From: Homalodisca vitripennis
Lineage: Eukaryota > Arthropoda > Insecta > Hemiptera > Cicadellidae
Direction: 5' to 3'
Assembly: GCF_021130785.1 (NCBI RefSeq)
Contig: NW_025777586.1
Location: 1 to 64,000 of the forward strand
DNA length: 64,000 nt
The notes under the pieces are model-generated. The model was not told the origin of the DNA and searched no databases. It saw only the letters and a program-made list of their open reading frames with translations. This document shows, piece after piece, positions 47,641-60,154 of the stretch; the stretch's first letter is position 1; each line of letters opens with the position of its first letter. Both the position numbers and the translations under genes were made by a program.

Positions 47641-49373
47641 TACACGCAAGGAATCGATTTTTTACTACCTAGTGTAACACTCATATTTTAATCCTAATTT
47701 TATTTCTATTTAAACTGTTGATTATGTGATAGTAATGAAAATCATTTGTATCACTGAATCTGTAAAACTTAAAAAGTCCAAACATCGAAATAACGTGAAA
47801 AAATATTTCCAGTTTGGACTGTCAGGTGAACGGCTATTCTTTGATCAATTATTATCTTTCATTCCCTTACAATAGTATTCATTGATATAGGGTCTTGGAG
47901 AATTTATCTTACAATCGATTTAAACTTTAAAAATGAAGCCTCAATAAAACTCTACTAATAAATGAATTAATCTAGCATTGTTTATATGATATGCGGTGAT
48001 CTAAAATACTTAGAATATAAATATAAAATTGTATAATGCATTTTAAACAGTACCACAAGTAAGATTGCACCACTAGTAGAGTGGAAACAGCAGCTTATCC
48101 ACATACAGGTTACGCGGTCTCATGGATTATATGTATATCAAGGTTTCCATATCCGGTGACGTAATCAAAATTTCATTTTGTACTCGGATAATCCCGCTGT
48201 TGAGTTAGTATTGAGGACATCCGTGGACCGAATATAAAACAGCACAGACCACGCTTTTACTTTGAGAATTGTTCAGGCCATTTATTCTCATCACTGATGA
48301 CATAACCTACAGCATCGTTATTTTTGAAATACATTATATGTGATGCTACTGATTATTTTTATTAACGAATTAAATAAAAGGACTTCCCATCAAATCAAGA
48401 TTGAATGAAGGTTAATATAATTATGAAATGAATATTAAAATTGTATACCGGCATTTTGAAGAGATATTTGTATAATTATTTCAAACTTTCTTAGCAGTTA
48501 TTGTATCAAAATTAACAAAATAAAGCAAATTAAAACGAGTCTTTTCACATTTCTTCTTAGTTTATATACTTTTATTTAATTCAATTGACGATTTCCATTC
48601 CAATTTTTTTTTTTAATATGGTAAAAAAGTAAAAATAATTTAGAGTATGTTGTCATATTTCATCTTAGATACGTAAAACTCATTGTATAGCTTTCTAGAC
48701 TAGACTTGTCACGTTAGAGTTAGCGAGTGGATGGGATTTGACGTTTAATACTGGCGATCACTCCCCTGATCGGATTCCCCTTGATGGAACACATTGGGTG
48801 TTGGAATATAAACAAGTGACTCTATCCTGCCTGATCACTGATTTACAATCATCACAACTCGCCGGAGATTACCGATTTAGAAGTATTTTCCGCCACTCAT
48901 CCAGAGCACACTGCGGCTCGTATAGTTCGGTGTGAATATTGAAGAATGTGTTTGTTCTTCACTTTATGATAGAGTTATTTATATCAAGAAAGTTATGTCT
49001 GACAACAGAACAGGAATAGAAAAAATAGTTTTATTTTCTGTTTTATTGTTGACAACGTATATTTGAAATATATATCGGGATTTTCAGATCTCGTTTGTCG
49101 TGAAACTGAAGAAATAAAAATTATATTTGTAGATAATTATATATGTCGTTTCAATAGTTATTTGAAAAATATACACTATTCATTAGAGTCTGTAACTTAT
49201 TCAGGCAACTGAGTTCTAAGTTTTAAAAACCAAGAAAGATCTTGTATACCTGTGGAGCTCTTAACAAGTACGAATATAAATATCAATAAAATATATTTAA
49301 CATGATTTATATAAGCAGTTTATTCTAAAAGTTATAGCAAAAGTAGCTGACAGAACAATCTTAAGTCAATCAC
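47641..49373. other. AT-rich sequence, nothing recognised
   Basis: The 65-codon plus frame at 48738-48935 lies in a GC-richer patch but matches no family I know. Confidence 0.4.
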
Positions 49374-50970
49374 AACAGAAGCGATTGGGCAGGAACCCAA
49401 ATGGAGAGCTCAAGCAAGCTGTTAGTTGTTATATTGTAGCTGCTACTGTCTTCATTACAGCGTGAGCTGAGGATAATCTCACGTCTCTAATAATGGAAGT
49501 GATTAGGCGGACACCAAAATAAGGAGCTCAGGTAAGCTGTTAGTTGTTATATTGTAGCTGCTACTGTCTTCATTACAGCGTGAGCTGAGGATAATCTCAC
49601 GTCTCTAATAACGGAAGCGATTAGGCGGACACCTGAATAAGGAGCTCAGGTAAGCTGTTAGTTGTTATATTGTAGCTGCTACTGTCTTCATTACAGCGTG
49701 AGCTGAGGATAATCTCACGTCTCTAATAACTGAAGCGATTAGGCGGACACCTGAATAAGGAGCTCAGGTAAGCTGTAAGTTGTTATATTGTAGCTGCTAC
49801 TGTCTTCATTACAGCGTGAGCTGAGGATAATCTCACGTCTCTAATAACGGAAGCGATTAGGCGGACACCTGAATAAGGAGCTCAGGTAAGCTGTAAGTTG
49901 TTATATTGTAGCTGCTACTGTCTTCATTACAGCGTGAGCTGAGGATAATCTCACGTCTCTAATAACGGAAGCGATTAGGCGGACACCTGAATAAGGAGCT
50001 CAGGTAAGCTGTAAGTTGTTATATTGTAGCTGCTACTGTCTTCATTACAGCGTGAGCTGAGGATAATCTCACGTCTCTAATAACTGAAGTGATTAGCGGA
50101 CACCTGAATAAGGAGCTCAGGTAAGCTGTAAGTTGTTATGTTGTAGCTGCTACTGTCTTCATTACAGCGCGTCTGAGGATAATCTCACGTCTCTAATAAC
50201 GGAAGCGATTAGGCGGACACCTGAATAAGGAGCTCAGGTAAGCTGTAAGTTGTTATATTGTAGCTGCTACTGTCTTCATTACAGCGTGAGCTGAGGATAA
50301 TCTCACGTCTCTAATAACTGAAGTGATTAGGCGGACACCTGAATAAGGAGCTCAGGTAAGCTGTAAGTTGTTATATTGTAGCTGCTACTGTCTTCATTAC
50401 AGCGTGAGCTGAGGATAATCTCATGTCTCTAATAACTGAAGCGATTAGGCGGATACCTGAATAAGGAGCTCAGGTAAGCTGTAAGTTGTTATATTGTAGC
50501 TGCTACTGTCTTCATTACAGCGTGAGCTGAGGATAATCTCACGTCTCTAATAACTGAAGTGATTAGGCGGACACCTGAATAAGGAGCTCAGGTAAGCTGT
50601 AAGTTGTTATATTGTAGCTGCTACTGTCTTCATTACAGCGTGAGCTGAGGATAATCTCACGTCTCTAATAACGGAAGCGATTAGGCGGACACCTGAATAA
50701 GGAGCTCAGGTAAGCTGTTAGTTGTTATATTGTAGCTGCTACTGTCTTCATTACAGCGTGAGCTGAGGATAATCTCACGTCTCTAATAACGGAAGCGATT
50801 AGGCGGACACCTGAATAAGGAGCTCAGGTAAGCTGTTAGTTGTTATATTGTAGCTGCTACTGTCTTCATTATAGCGTGAGCTGAGGATAATTCCACGTCT
50901 CTAACAGCGGAAGCGATTAGGCGGACACCTGAATAAAAGGAGCTCAGGTAAGCTGTTAGTTGTTATATTA
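49374..50970 (+). repeat. Tandem array, 118 bp monomer, about 13.5 copies
   Basis: AAGCTGT(T/A)AGTTGTTAT recurs every 118 bp from 49416 to 50950. Outer units carry CTGTTAG and inner units CTGTAAG, so the centre has been homogenised separately. Every unit but the first contains CAGGTAAG followed 47 bases later by TACTGTCTTCATTACAG (one unit at the right end has ATTATAG), that is, consensus splice donor and acceptor. The interval between would be a 47-base intron and the rest a 71-base exon, which has stops in all frames. The array abuts the next one. Confidence 0.97.
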
Positions 50971-51145
50971 TGTTTGGTTTAGCTCCAGTTCACCTTCCTC
51001 TTAATGTTTTGCACAGCGAGTAAAATAAGTAAGTTATCTCCAGGCTGCAACATTGTGTTTTAGTTATCACACTAGAGCAACGACAAAGACATGATAACTT
51101 GTGTATGTTTGAATTAGCTGCAGTTCACTTTTCATTTAGTGTTTC
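50971..51145 (+). repeat. Diverged two-unit border of the 157 bp array
   Basis: ATGTTTGG(T)TTAGCT(C)CAGTTCAC at 50970 and a close relative at 51105 lie 135 bases apart; each leads to a TTTTGCACA or TTTCGCACA and then AAAATAAGTA, the start of the 157 bp monomer. They look like an older version of the monomer with a different second half. Confidence 0.7.
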
Positions 51146-53354
51146 GCACAATAAATAAAATAAGTACACACATTGAGATTACAAAACGTTAAAGGGAATA
51201 TAGCATGGAGGATGTTAAATATCTTTACTTACGACGAGAAAAGAAACTATTGCTAAACACTTGCGTGATATGACATGCATTAGTCTTCGTTATGAATGTG
51301 AAGCACAATAAATAAAATAAGTACACACATTGAGATTACAAAACGTTAAAGGGAATATAGCATGGAGGATGTTTAAATATCTTTACTTACGACGAGAAAA
51401 GAAACTATTGCTAAACACTTGCGTGATATGACATGCATTAGTCTTCGTTATGAATGTGAAGCACAATAAATAAAATAAGTACACACACATTGAGATTACA
51501 AAACGTTAAAGGGAATATAGCATGGAGGATGTTTAATATCTTTACTTACGACGAGAAAAGAAACTATTGCTAAACACTTGCGTGATATGACATGCATTAG
51601 TCTTCGTTATGAATGTGAAGCACAATAAATAAAATAAGTACACACATTGAGATTACAAAACGTTAAAGGGAATATAGCATGGAGGATGTTTAATATCTTT
51701 ACTTACGACGAGAAAAGAAACTATTGCTAAACACTTGCGTGATATGACATGCATTAGTCTTCGTTATGAATGTGAAGCACAATAAATAAAATAAGTACAC
51801 ACATTTGAGATTACAAAACGTTAAAGGGAATATAGCATGGAGGATGTTTAATATCTTTACTTACGACGAGAAAAGAAACTATTGCTAAACACTTGCGTGA
51901 TATGACATGCATTAGTCTTCGTTATGAATGTGAAGCACAATAAATAAAATAAGTACACACATTGAGATTACAAAACGTTAAAGGGAATATAGCATGGAGG
52001 ATGTTTAATATCTTTACTTACGACGAGAAAAGAAACTATTGCTAAAACACTTGTGTGATATGACATGCATTAGTCTTCGTTATGAATGTGAAGCACAATA
52101 AATAAAATAAGTACACACATTGAGATTACAAAACGTTTAAAGGGAATATAGCATGGAGGATGTTTAATATCTTTACTTACGACGAGAAAAGAAACTATTG
52201 CTAAACACTTGTGTGATATGACATGCATTAGTCTTCGTTATGAATGTGAAGCACAATAAATAAAATAAGTACACACATTGAGATTACAAAACGTTAAAGG
52301 GAATATAGCATGGAGGATGTTTAATATCTTTACTTACGACGAGAAAAGAAACTATTGCTAAACACTTGTGTGATATGACATGCATTAGTCTTCGTTATGA
52401 ATGTGAAGCACAATAAATAAAATAAGTACACACATTGAGATTACAAAACGTTAAAGGGAATATAGCATGGAGGATGTTTAAATATCTTTACTTACGACGA
52501 GAAAAGAAACTATTGCTAAACACTTGCGTGATATGACATGCATTAGTCTTCGTTATGAATGTGAAGCACAATAAATAAAATAAGTACACACATTGAGATT
52601 ACAAAACGTTAAAGGGAATATAGCATGGAGGATGTTTAATATCTTTACTTACGACGACGAAAAGAAACTATTGCTAAACACTTGCGTGATATGACATGCA
52701 TTAGTCTTCGTTATGAATGTGAAGCACAATAAATAAAATAAGTACACACATTGAGATTACAAAACGTTAAAGGGAATATAGCATGGAGGATGTTTAATAT
52801 CTTTACTTACGACGAGAAAAGAAACTATTGCTAAACACTTGCGTGATATGACATGCATTAGTCTTCGTTATGAATGTGAAGCACAATAAATAAAATAAGT
52901 ACACACATTGAGATTACAAAACGTTAAAGGGAATATAGCATGGAGGATGTTTAATATCTTTACTTACGACGAGAAAAGAAACTATTGCTAAACACTTGCG
53001 TGATATGACATGCATTAGTCTTCGTTATGAATGTGAAGCACAATAAATAAAATAAGTACACACATTGAGATTACAAAACGTTAAAGGGAATATAGCATGG
53101 AGGATGTTTAATATCTTTACTTACGACGAGAAAAGAAACTATTGCTAAACACTTGCGTGATATGACATGCATTAGTCTTCGTTATGAATGTGAAGCACAA
53201 TAAATAAAATAAGTACACACATTGAGATTACAAAACGTTAAAGGGAATATAGCATGGAGGATGTTTAATATCTTTACTTACGACGAGAAAAGAAACTATT
53301 GCTAAACACTTGCGTGATATGACATGCATTAGTCTTCGTTATGAATGTGAAGCA
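51146..53354 (+). repeat. Tandem array, 157 bp monomer, 14 copies
   Basis: TAAGTACACACATTGAGATT recurs every 157-158 bp from 51161 to 53210, and the array ends at GTGAAGCACATG. Units are nearly identical; differences are single-base indels in A/T runs (GTTTAAT against GTTTAAAT) and ACTTGCGTG against ACTTGTGTG, the latter confined to three consecutive central units. No coding sequence. Confidence 0.97.
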
Positions 53355-54570
53355 CATGAAAATGCAATAAAATGGTCAGACAGATTGTGTATTATCGTTA
53401 CAATAACCTCATAAATTGTAATTATTTGTTTGATATTTGAAGTTAGCTATCCTCAAAAAATAAAACGCCTAAGTTGAATAGATACTTTTGTTCGGACTAG
53501 TCATATTTTATAATAATTTTATTTTACTGGGTTTTCAAATGCAGTACTTATTAATTATTCAGGAAGAAAAGTAAACGTTCTTAAGATAGAAATAGGCATT
53601 ATAATTGATCGTTTGTAATTTGAAATTAGTAACTATTGAATATTAAATTCTTATGTACATCGTACACACTCACGTGCCTCACAGATGACATGTCTTTGTA
53701 AAGATAAAATGCATACATACAATGTATTACAGTACAAGTTGAAGTTTGACGCAAGTAAACATTTAGTGATAGGTTTCCAGCCATGTATATTTACAACAAA
53801 GTAATCTTCTTCTCCGTAGAGGCATGCACGTTGCTTGTATAACGTGCCTTGTCCTGAGGGTGTCGTGTAAGTTGGGCCCCACAGGTAGTCGGTTTGATTA
53901 CGTCATCGATCCTTATTATAGGTCCTGGTAGGTTAACAATGTCATGAGATACCTTTCAAAACATTCTGTAACACAAATGTGTTCGTTAGAATCAATTGAA
54001 TTAAAATAAACTAACGTTAATTCCTGTTATAAGTTACTATATCTATATAGAAAAAAATGGAAAATCTAGTTTTATTCGTCTCAGTGGTAAAGTCAACAAC
54101 GAGTTAAAATTATTTTTACTCACGTCTATGTATGCTAGGATCGGGTACTCCAACGCTATGGTGTGTTGAAGTAAAACAACCAGTGCAGAATTGATGCGGC
54201 GCTTTCAACATTATTGGTCATTAAATCATTCACGCTATCATGTCATCATTGTCAGCTCTAATGTACCAGAGGCAATATTGACAGAATGTCAGTTGCTGAC
54301 AGTAAATACATATACGAGTACGTCAACTATAGCAATGTATTACTCACCTTTGTCACCAGTCGCAGCCCATCTCTGACTGCATCTTTCATTATCTCTCCAC
54401 AGAAATGTTTGAATTATTCTCTCGACCTATCTTTTGTTTCACTTTTAATGTATTACTATTTGTCTTGTGAACACAAGAAGGAAGTGTCTTTCTCCACCAT
54501 ATTTAACTATATTTATAATACTAGACATATAGACAGTATCGTAATTGAGAGTTATGACTTAAAGCTTTTT
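53355..54570. other. AT-rich sequence, nothing recognised
   Basis: Overlapping short frames at 54191-54579 show no motif. Confidence 0.4.
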
Positions 54571-54774
54571 TACACCTAAACAGAGGATAGTTAATATGTC
54601 AGGAACAGGTCTCGGCTGTTTTACACCTAAACAGAGGATAGTTAATATGTCAGGAACAGGTCTCGGCTGTTTTACACCTAAACAGAGGATAGTTAATATG
54701 TCAGGAACAGGTCTCGGCTGTTTTACACCTAAACAGAGGATAGTTAATATGTCAGGAACAGGTCTCGGCTGGTT
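54571..54774 (+). repeat. Tandem array, 51 bp monomer, 4 copies, in frame
   Basis: TACACCTAAACAGAGGATAG begins at 54571, 54622, 54673 and 54724. The monomer is 17 codons; from the ATG at 54596 the frame encodes MSGTGLGCF TPKQRIVN iterated, then continues into the 15 bp repeat to a stop at 54853. Coding is not established: ATG is part of the monomer and there is no similarity to a known protein. Confidence 0.95.
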
Positions 54775-54789
54775 TACACATGAGGTAAG

Positions 54790-54844
54790 TTTTGCAATGT
54801 GGAGTTTTGCAATGTGGAGTTTTGCAATGTGGAGTTTTGCAATT
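54790..54844 (+). repeat. 15 bp minisatellite, 3.7 copies
   Basis: TTTTGCAATGTGGAG repeats at 54790, 54805 and 54820 with a partial fourth copy. It follows the 51 bp array after only 15 bases (CACATGAGGTAAG) and stays in its reading frame as FAMWS repeats. Confidence 0.95.
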
Positions 54845-56105
54845 TTCCGTTGAAACTCAAATCAACTAAGGAAAAGAAAATTGGACTAAAATTGATTTAT
54901 TTTCTTGTGATAACTTTAAATGGAATGTTTTGGCACATGTGTACTATACGACACCCCGTGTCGCACTGAGGCTGCGTGCCGAGAGTTCGTCTACTCACTT
55001 CGATCGTGAGATGTCATGTGGACAAATAGACAGACAGAATATGATACAGAAAACAGATTTTTACATCCCCGGCACACAAAAGAAACATTTTGTCAGCCTG
55101 CTGGGTGAAAGACTTTAATAACGCTCATTCCTTAGTTGGACATAACCTTCATATACAACTCATTCTTCACTCTGTATACACATTAATTCTACTTTCTGAT
55201 ATTTTGCCACATTATAAATTTAAATTTCTTAGTAACAACTGCATCCTAACACATCTGGAAGGCTATAAAAATATATTGTCTTCTTTAGGCCTGTTGTAGT
55301 AAACAAAAGCAAACGCTTCGAACGAGTTTTCAAGGAAAGCTCAAAGCACCATATCACCAGTAAGTACTTCATTAGAGTTTATATCACTACGCCTGGAGTT
55401 AATAATCGATAAAAGATTAACGCACCATCCGACCAATAAACAAAACATAAGCGATTTTCTACGGATCAATATTCTATAATATAAAGAAATACTCCATGGA
55501 GTGCGTCATTGTTGAAGGATTATAAATTCTTACCACCAGTAAATAATCCGGAAAATGGAATAACACAAGTGAGTATGTAATCGATTGAAGGAGACGCCCA
55601 CGAGTGTGTAATCGAAGAAACACTAGATCATTGTGCCATGGATGAATAAATGAAAAATAAATTACAGGTTTTAGAACCAAACCAACAGAATTTAATCCAT
55701 TGGAGATTACCGCACTACGCCCAAAACCGTGTAATTGATGAAATATCATAACTATACGATTCATAGGTAATACAAATAATAAATAAATAAATATGCCCTT
55801 ATTCATTTGAGCGTTTCTCAGATACACTGATTTTCGGAGCAACCTGTATCACGTTTAAGATTACAAATTCTATATTTAAATAAACTATAATTACAATCCT
55901 TAATCTAAAATTTATTTAGATAAACTATACGAGAGAATAAGTAAATAACAATGAATGTATCAATGCATACGTAAATTTGTAATTTATAATTGAATTGAAT
56001 TTTTAACCTGAGAGGATATGTCCTCAAAGGAGATATGCAGGGGTAAATGTACACTGTCGGGCCAAAGAACGAGAAAATTCTTCTTCTGATATCCATTGTC
56101 ACTCT
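54845..56105. other. AT-rich sequence with an unrecognised 122-codon minus frame
   Basis: The minus frame 55474-55842 is the longest non-repeat ORF in this part, but its hydrophobic, stop-poor text shows no motif and composition does not differ from neighbours. Probably chance. Confidence 0.35.
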
Positions 56106-58235
56106 AGATAAGTGAAGGTCCCAATCACGGTTGGTGCTTCCTTGTGAGACCTCCTCCCGGAATGTTAGTCTTACACTGAGGCTCCTTGAAGAAAAGAACC
56201 TTGTGTATCATACAGCTAGAAAGTATCCTGCATATAGTTGCTATAGGTAGCATATTTAGAGCCTCTCAGTAACCAGACTTGAGAAAATTGAATATAAACC
56301 GTACAACACTGTTCTAGAGTTTTTGTATTCGGTCAGTGTCATCTCTTGAGATGCTATTGCTGTATCCAGGATATGGTTGCTATAGGTGTCATATTTAGAG
56401 CCTCTCAGTAACCAGACTTGAGAAAATTGAATATGAACCGTACAACACTGTTCTAGAGTTTTTGTATTCGGTCAGTGTCATCTCTTGAGATGCTATTGCT
56501 GTATCCAGGATATGGTTGCTATAGGTAGCATATTTAGAGCCTCTCAGTAACCAGACTTGAGAAAATTGAATATAAACCGTACAACACTGTTCTAGAGTTT
56601 TTTGTATTCGGTCAGTGTCATCTCTTGAGATGCTATTGCTGTATCCAGGATATGGTTGCTATAGGTAGCATATTTAGAGCCTCTCAGTAACCAGACTTGA
56701 GAAAATTGAATATAAACCGTACAACACTGTTCTAGAGTTTTTTGTATTCGGTCAGTGTCATCTCTTGAGATGCTATTGCTGTATCCAGGATATGGTTGCT
56801 ATAGGTATCATATTTAGAGCCTCTCAGTAACCAGACTTGAGAAAATTGAATATAAACCGTACAACACTGTTCTAGAGTTTTTGTATTCGGTCAGTGTCAT
56901 CTCTTGAGATGCTATTGCTGTATCCAGGATATGGTTGCTATAGGTGTCATATTTAGAGCCTCTCAGTAACCAGACTTGATAAAATTGAATATGAACCGTA
57001 CAACACTGTTCTAGAGTTTTTGTATTCAGTCAGTGTCATCTCTTGAGATGCTATTGCTGTATCCAGGATATGGTTGCTATAGGTATCATATTTAGAGCCT
57101 CTCAGTAACCAGACTTGAGAAAATTGAATATGAACCGTACAACACTGTTCTAGAGTTTTTGTATTCGGTCAGTGTCATCTCTTAAGATGCTATTGCTGTA
57201 TCCAGGATATGGTTGCTATAGGTGTCATATTTAGAGCCTCTCAGTAACCAGACTTGAGAAAATTGAATGTGATCCGTACAACACTGTTTCTAGAGTTTTT
57301 GTATTCAGTCAGTGTCATCTCTTGAGATGCTATTGCTGTATCCAGGATATGGTTGCTATAGGTGTCATATTTAGAGCCTCTCAGTAACCAGACTTGAGAA
57401 AATTGAATATGAACCGTACAACACTGTTCTAGAGTTTTTGTATTCAGTCAGTGTCATCTCTTGAGATGCTATTGCTGTATCCAGGATATGGTTGCTAAAG
57501 GTGTCATATTTAGAGCCTCTCAGTAACCAGACTTGAGAAAATTGAATATGAACCGTACAACACTGTTCTAGAGTTTTTGTATTCAGTCAGTGTCATCTCT
57601 TGAGATGCTATTGCTGTATCCAGGATATGGTTGCTATAGGTGTCATATTTAGAGCCTCTCAGTAACCAGACTTGAGAAAATTTAATGTGATCCGTACAAC
57701 ACTGTTCTAGAGTTTTTGTATTCGGTCAGTGTCATCTCTTGAGATGCTATTGCTGTATCCAGGATATGGTTGCTATAGGTAGCATATTTAGAGCCTCTCA
57801 GTAACCAGACTTGAGAAAATTGAATATGAACCGTACAACACTGTTCTAGAGTTTTTGTATTCAGTCAGTGTCATCTCTTGAGATGCTATTGCTGTATCCA
57901 GGATAGCATCAAAAACACTATGATAGGATCAATGATTGTATGGCCTGCAGTTTTGCTGTCTCTGGCAGTAGATTTTTAAACCTGTAAATACCCTTGGCCT
58001 GCCTAAGGCACGCTGGACAGCGTGCGTGACATGGTCTGTGAAAGTAAGTTTGCCGTCCAACATAAGTGCAAGAGTTTAACCTTTCCACAGTCCCCTCCAT
58101 CCAACCTCACGCCACCAACACTGGGAGTCATCCATTGATAACCGACCATTCTCCAACTGTCACTAGGTCTGAATTCAGCTGATCAATGGCTGTTAGGTCC
58201 CCTGGAGAACAATACTCTACGTCATGTTAGAGTAA
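56106..58235 (-). mobile_element. LINE-F: reverse transcriptase C-terminal fragment split by its own satellite
   Basis: Minus-strand RT thumb text runs from about 58235: GDLTAIDQLNSDL, GEWSVING, then LDGKLTFTDHVTHAVQRALG and YRFKNLLPETAKLQAIQSL (to about 57920). The reading continues into the first monomer of the 139 bp array (YPGYSNSISR, TDRIQKL, NSVVRFIFN, EALNM), and beyond the last monomer resumes with RILSSCMIHKVLFFKEP (about 56228-56180). Order and frame show that array and flanks are one LINE. Stops occur in each part. Catalytic motifs are absent, so it is a truncated, dead copy of a family distinct from LINE-C and LINE-D. Confidence 0.85.
56223..57906 (-). repeat. Tandem array, 139 bp monomer, 12 copies, derived from LINE RT
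   Basis: CATATTTAGAGCCTCTCAG recurs every 139-140 bp from 56251 to 57783. On the minus strand each monomer reads as RT C-terminus: SNSIS-DDTDRIQKL, NSVVRFIFN, KSGY, EALNM, with stops at fixed places. As 139 is not a multiple of three, the frame shifts at each unit, so the array cannot encode a repeat protein. Variants (AGCATATTT, GTCATATTT, ATCATATTT; TATAAACCG, TATGAACCG) alternate along the array. The monomer also has the palindrome CATCTCTTGAGATG. Confidence 0.95.
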
Positions 58236-60154
58236 ACCAGGCACATATAGGAGTATGTTACGATTTACTATTATGTAGCTAAATAGTATTTATTACTAAT
58301 ATTTGTTGTGGTCGCACTACTGATGTAGAATCGCACTACAGTTGCGTAGTCAGTAAACTAATAAAGTACTAAGCCAAGAGTGATAACACCAAGAGATTAT
58401 ATAGTGTATCGTGTACACTCAGCAGCTACTGTTGTAAAACATTGTGAGCAGATTTTACTAACGGGATCGTAAACTTTACTGCCTGAACCTGAGTTTTGTT
58501 GGCTATGATAAACTGTGAATTGTGAAGCTAAATGTTGATTAAAACCGACATATCATATCTCCAGCCGGCTATGTTTACTAAACCTAATGTGAGTTGCTTT
58601 TATCCTCTGTATTGCTTTATAGTGCTCCAAAATAACTACCGTTTGATTTATGGTATTACATGTTAAAAGTTATGTTCGTAGGTTTAATAGCGAGGCATAA
58701 CTAAAGTAAATGTATTTTTAAACAAATATTATACATTTTATTAGTACAGTACCCTTGTTATAAAGGATTTTTTTTTTAAATTTGACAGATATTTAACATT
58801 GTTAATACTAAACTTAGGATCGTTATTGAATGCCATCAACTCTAACAAGAAGCAGCAGAGTCTCACCATACTTATACACAATACAAAGACACAAACACTT
58901 TCAGTAATTACGTATAATGTGTCTTGAAATTGAAGTAATCTTAAACTAAGTAGTATATGAATTTTATAACACGTAACAGCCCAGTGTTTGGGATCATGTG
59001 GACACAGGAATACGTTTAATAACTTTACCGTCTGACCTGATACGGGTTAAGACGATTTCATACACTGTCACTAACATATTTCGATCACAGGGAAAAGAGG
59101 CTTAAATGAATGGAAGCAATGAATGAATCAACAGGTTTGATTTGAAGCTAAATTGTGGTTTAAACCAGGAGTTAGTTTAATCTAGTGGCTTACTCAAGCT
59201 GTAGTAAATTTTAACATCTACAATACAGACTTAGTAAAATTTCCCGAATTCCTTCACCGTTATCCTGCAAAGTGGCCTGAAAGTAAACATATGTCAATTT
59301 CAAAATGTTAGTAATTTTATGTGCAATATTATAACTAAACTCAAAGGCGAACTCCTAATAAGAAAGCTTGATTTCAGTCCAATATCACCTAAGTGGACGC
59401 AAGCCCAGCATGATAGAGACTAGCCAGGATCCGTTGTTATTGATTAATATACTTGTATTATTGCCGAACTTAACCAAACATAACATATGCTATGTGTTAC
59501 GCTAGGAATCCCAACATACATAACAAACATAACCAACATGTTTGAAAACATGAAACCATGTTATTATAGGTTGATTGTAAGACCGATGTACAATATGATT
59601 CGCTCAGCCTCCCACGTGACTTATAGGGTGGATACACATTACATACTGTATAGTCCGGAAAGAAAACTTTTCAAATATTTATAATTGAATACACTCTCAA
59701 GAAGTTTTGGGAAACGTTTGGAAGCTTCTAAAGTTTCTCAATAATTGACTTTCCTAGAGCCGGTGGTCTGCAGAATAACAACAACTGTTCGCTTTATTAA
59801 ATTAGTTTTCTATTTTGTGATTTGTGGGGAAAATAAGCTTGTATTAAAACTGCGCGTAGATCGTGCACTACAAATTGTTTGGAAACAAGTTAAAAAAAAT
59901 TAATGATGATGACTACTTCCCAGAATAGACACGCAATTTATTGTAATTAATGTTATTTATTCTCTTTTAATTTTGAGAACTAATCAATGAGGAGTACATG
60001 AATGAGAATGTGTGAAACCTCAAAGTTATAGCTCTAAGCCTTTCAGCATGCCACCAATAAACATTGTTTGTGTATTTAACAATTGTTAATAATAACTTTT
60101 GTTATAATTTGAAACATACTTAATGCAGAGGACAGAAGCAACCAAAAAATGTGC
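58236..60154. other. AT-rich sequence, nothing recognised
   Basis: The 65-codon plus frame at 59487-59684 has no motif. No RNA gene or transposon terminus is recognised. Confidence 0.4.

Noticed and set aside
55474..55842. 122-codon minus-strand ORF as a gene
   Set aside because: No motif, no composition change, no neighbouring exon signals; length is compatible with chance in this AT-rich window.
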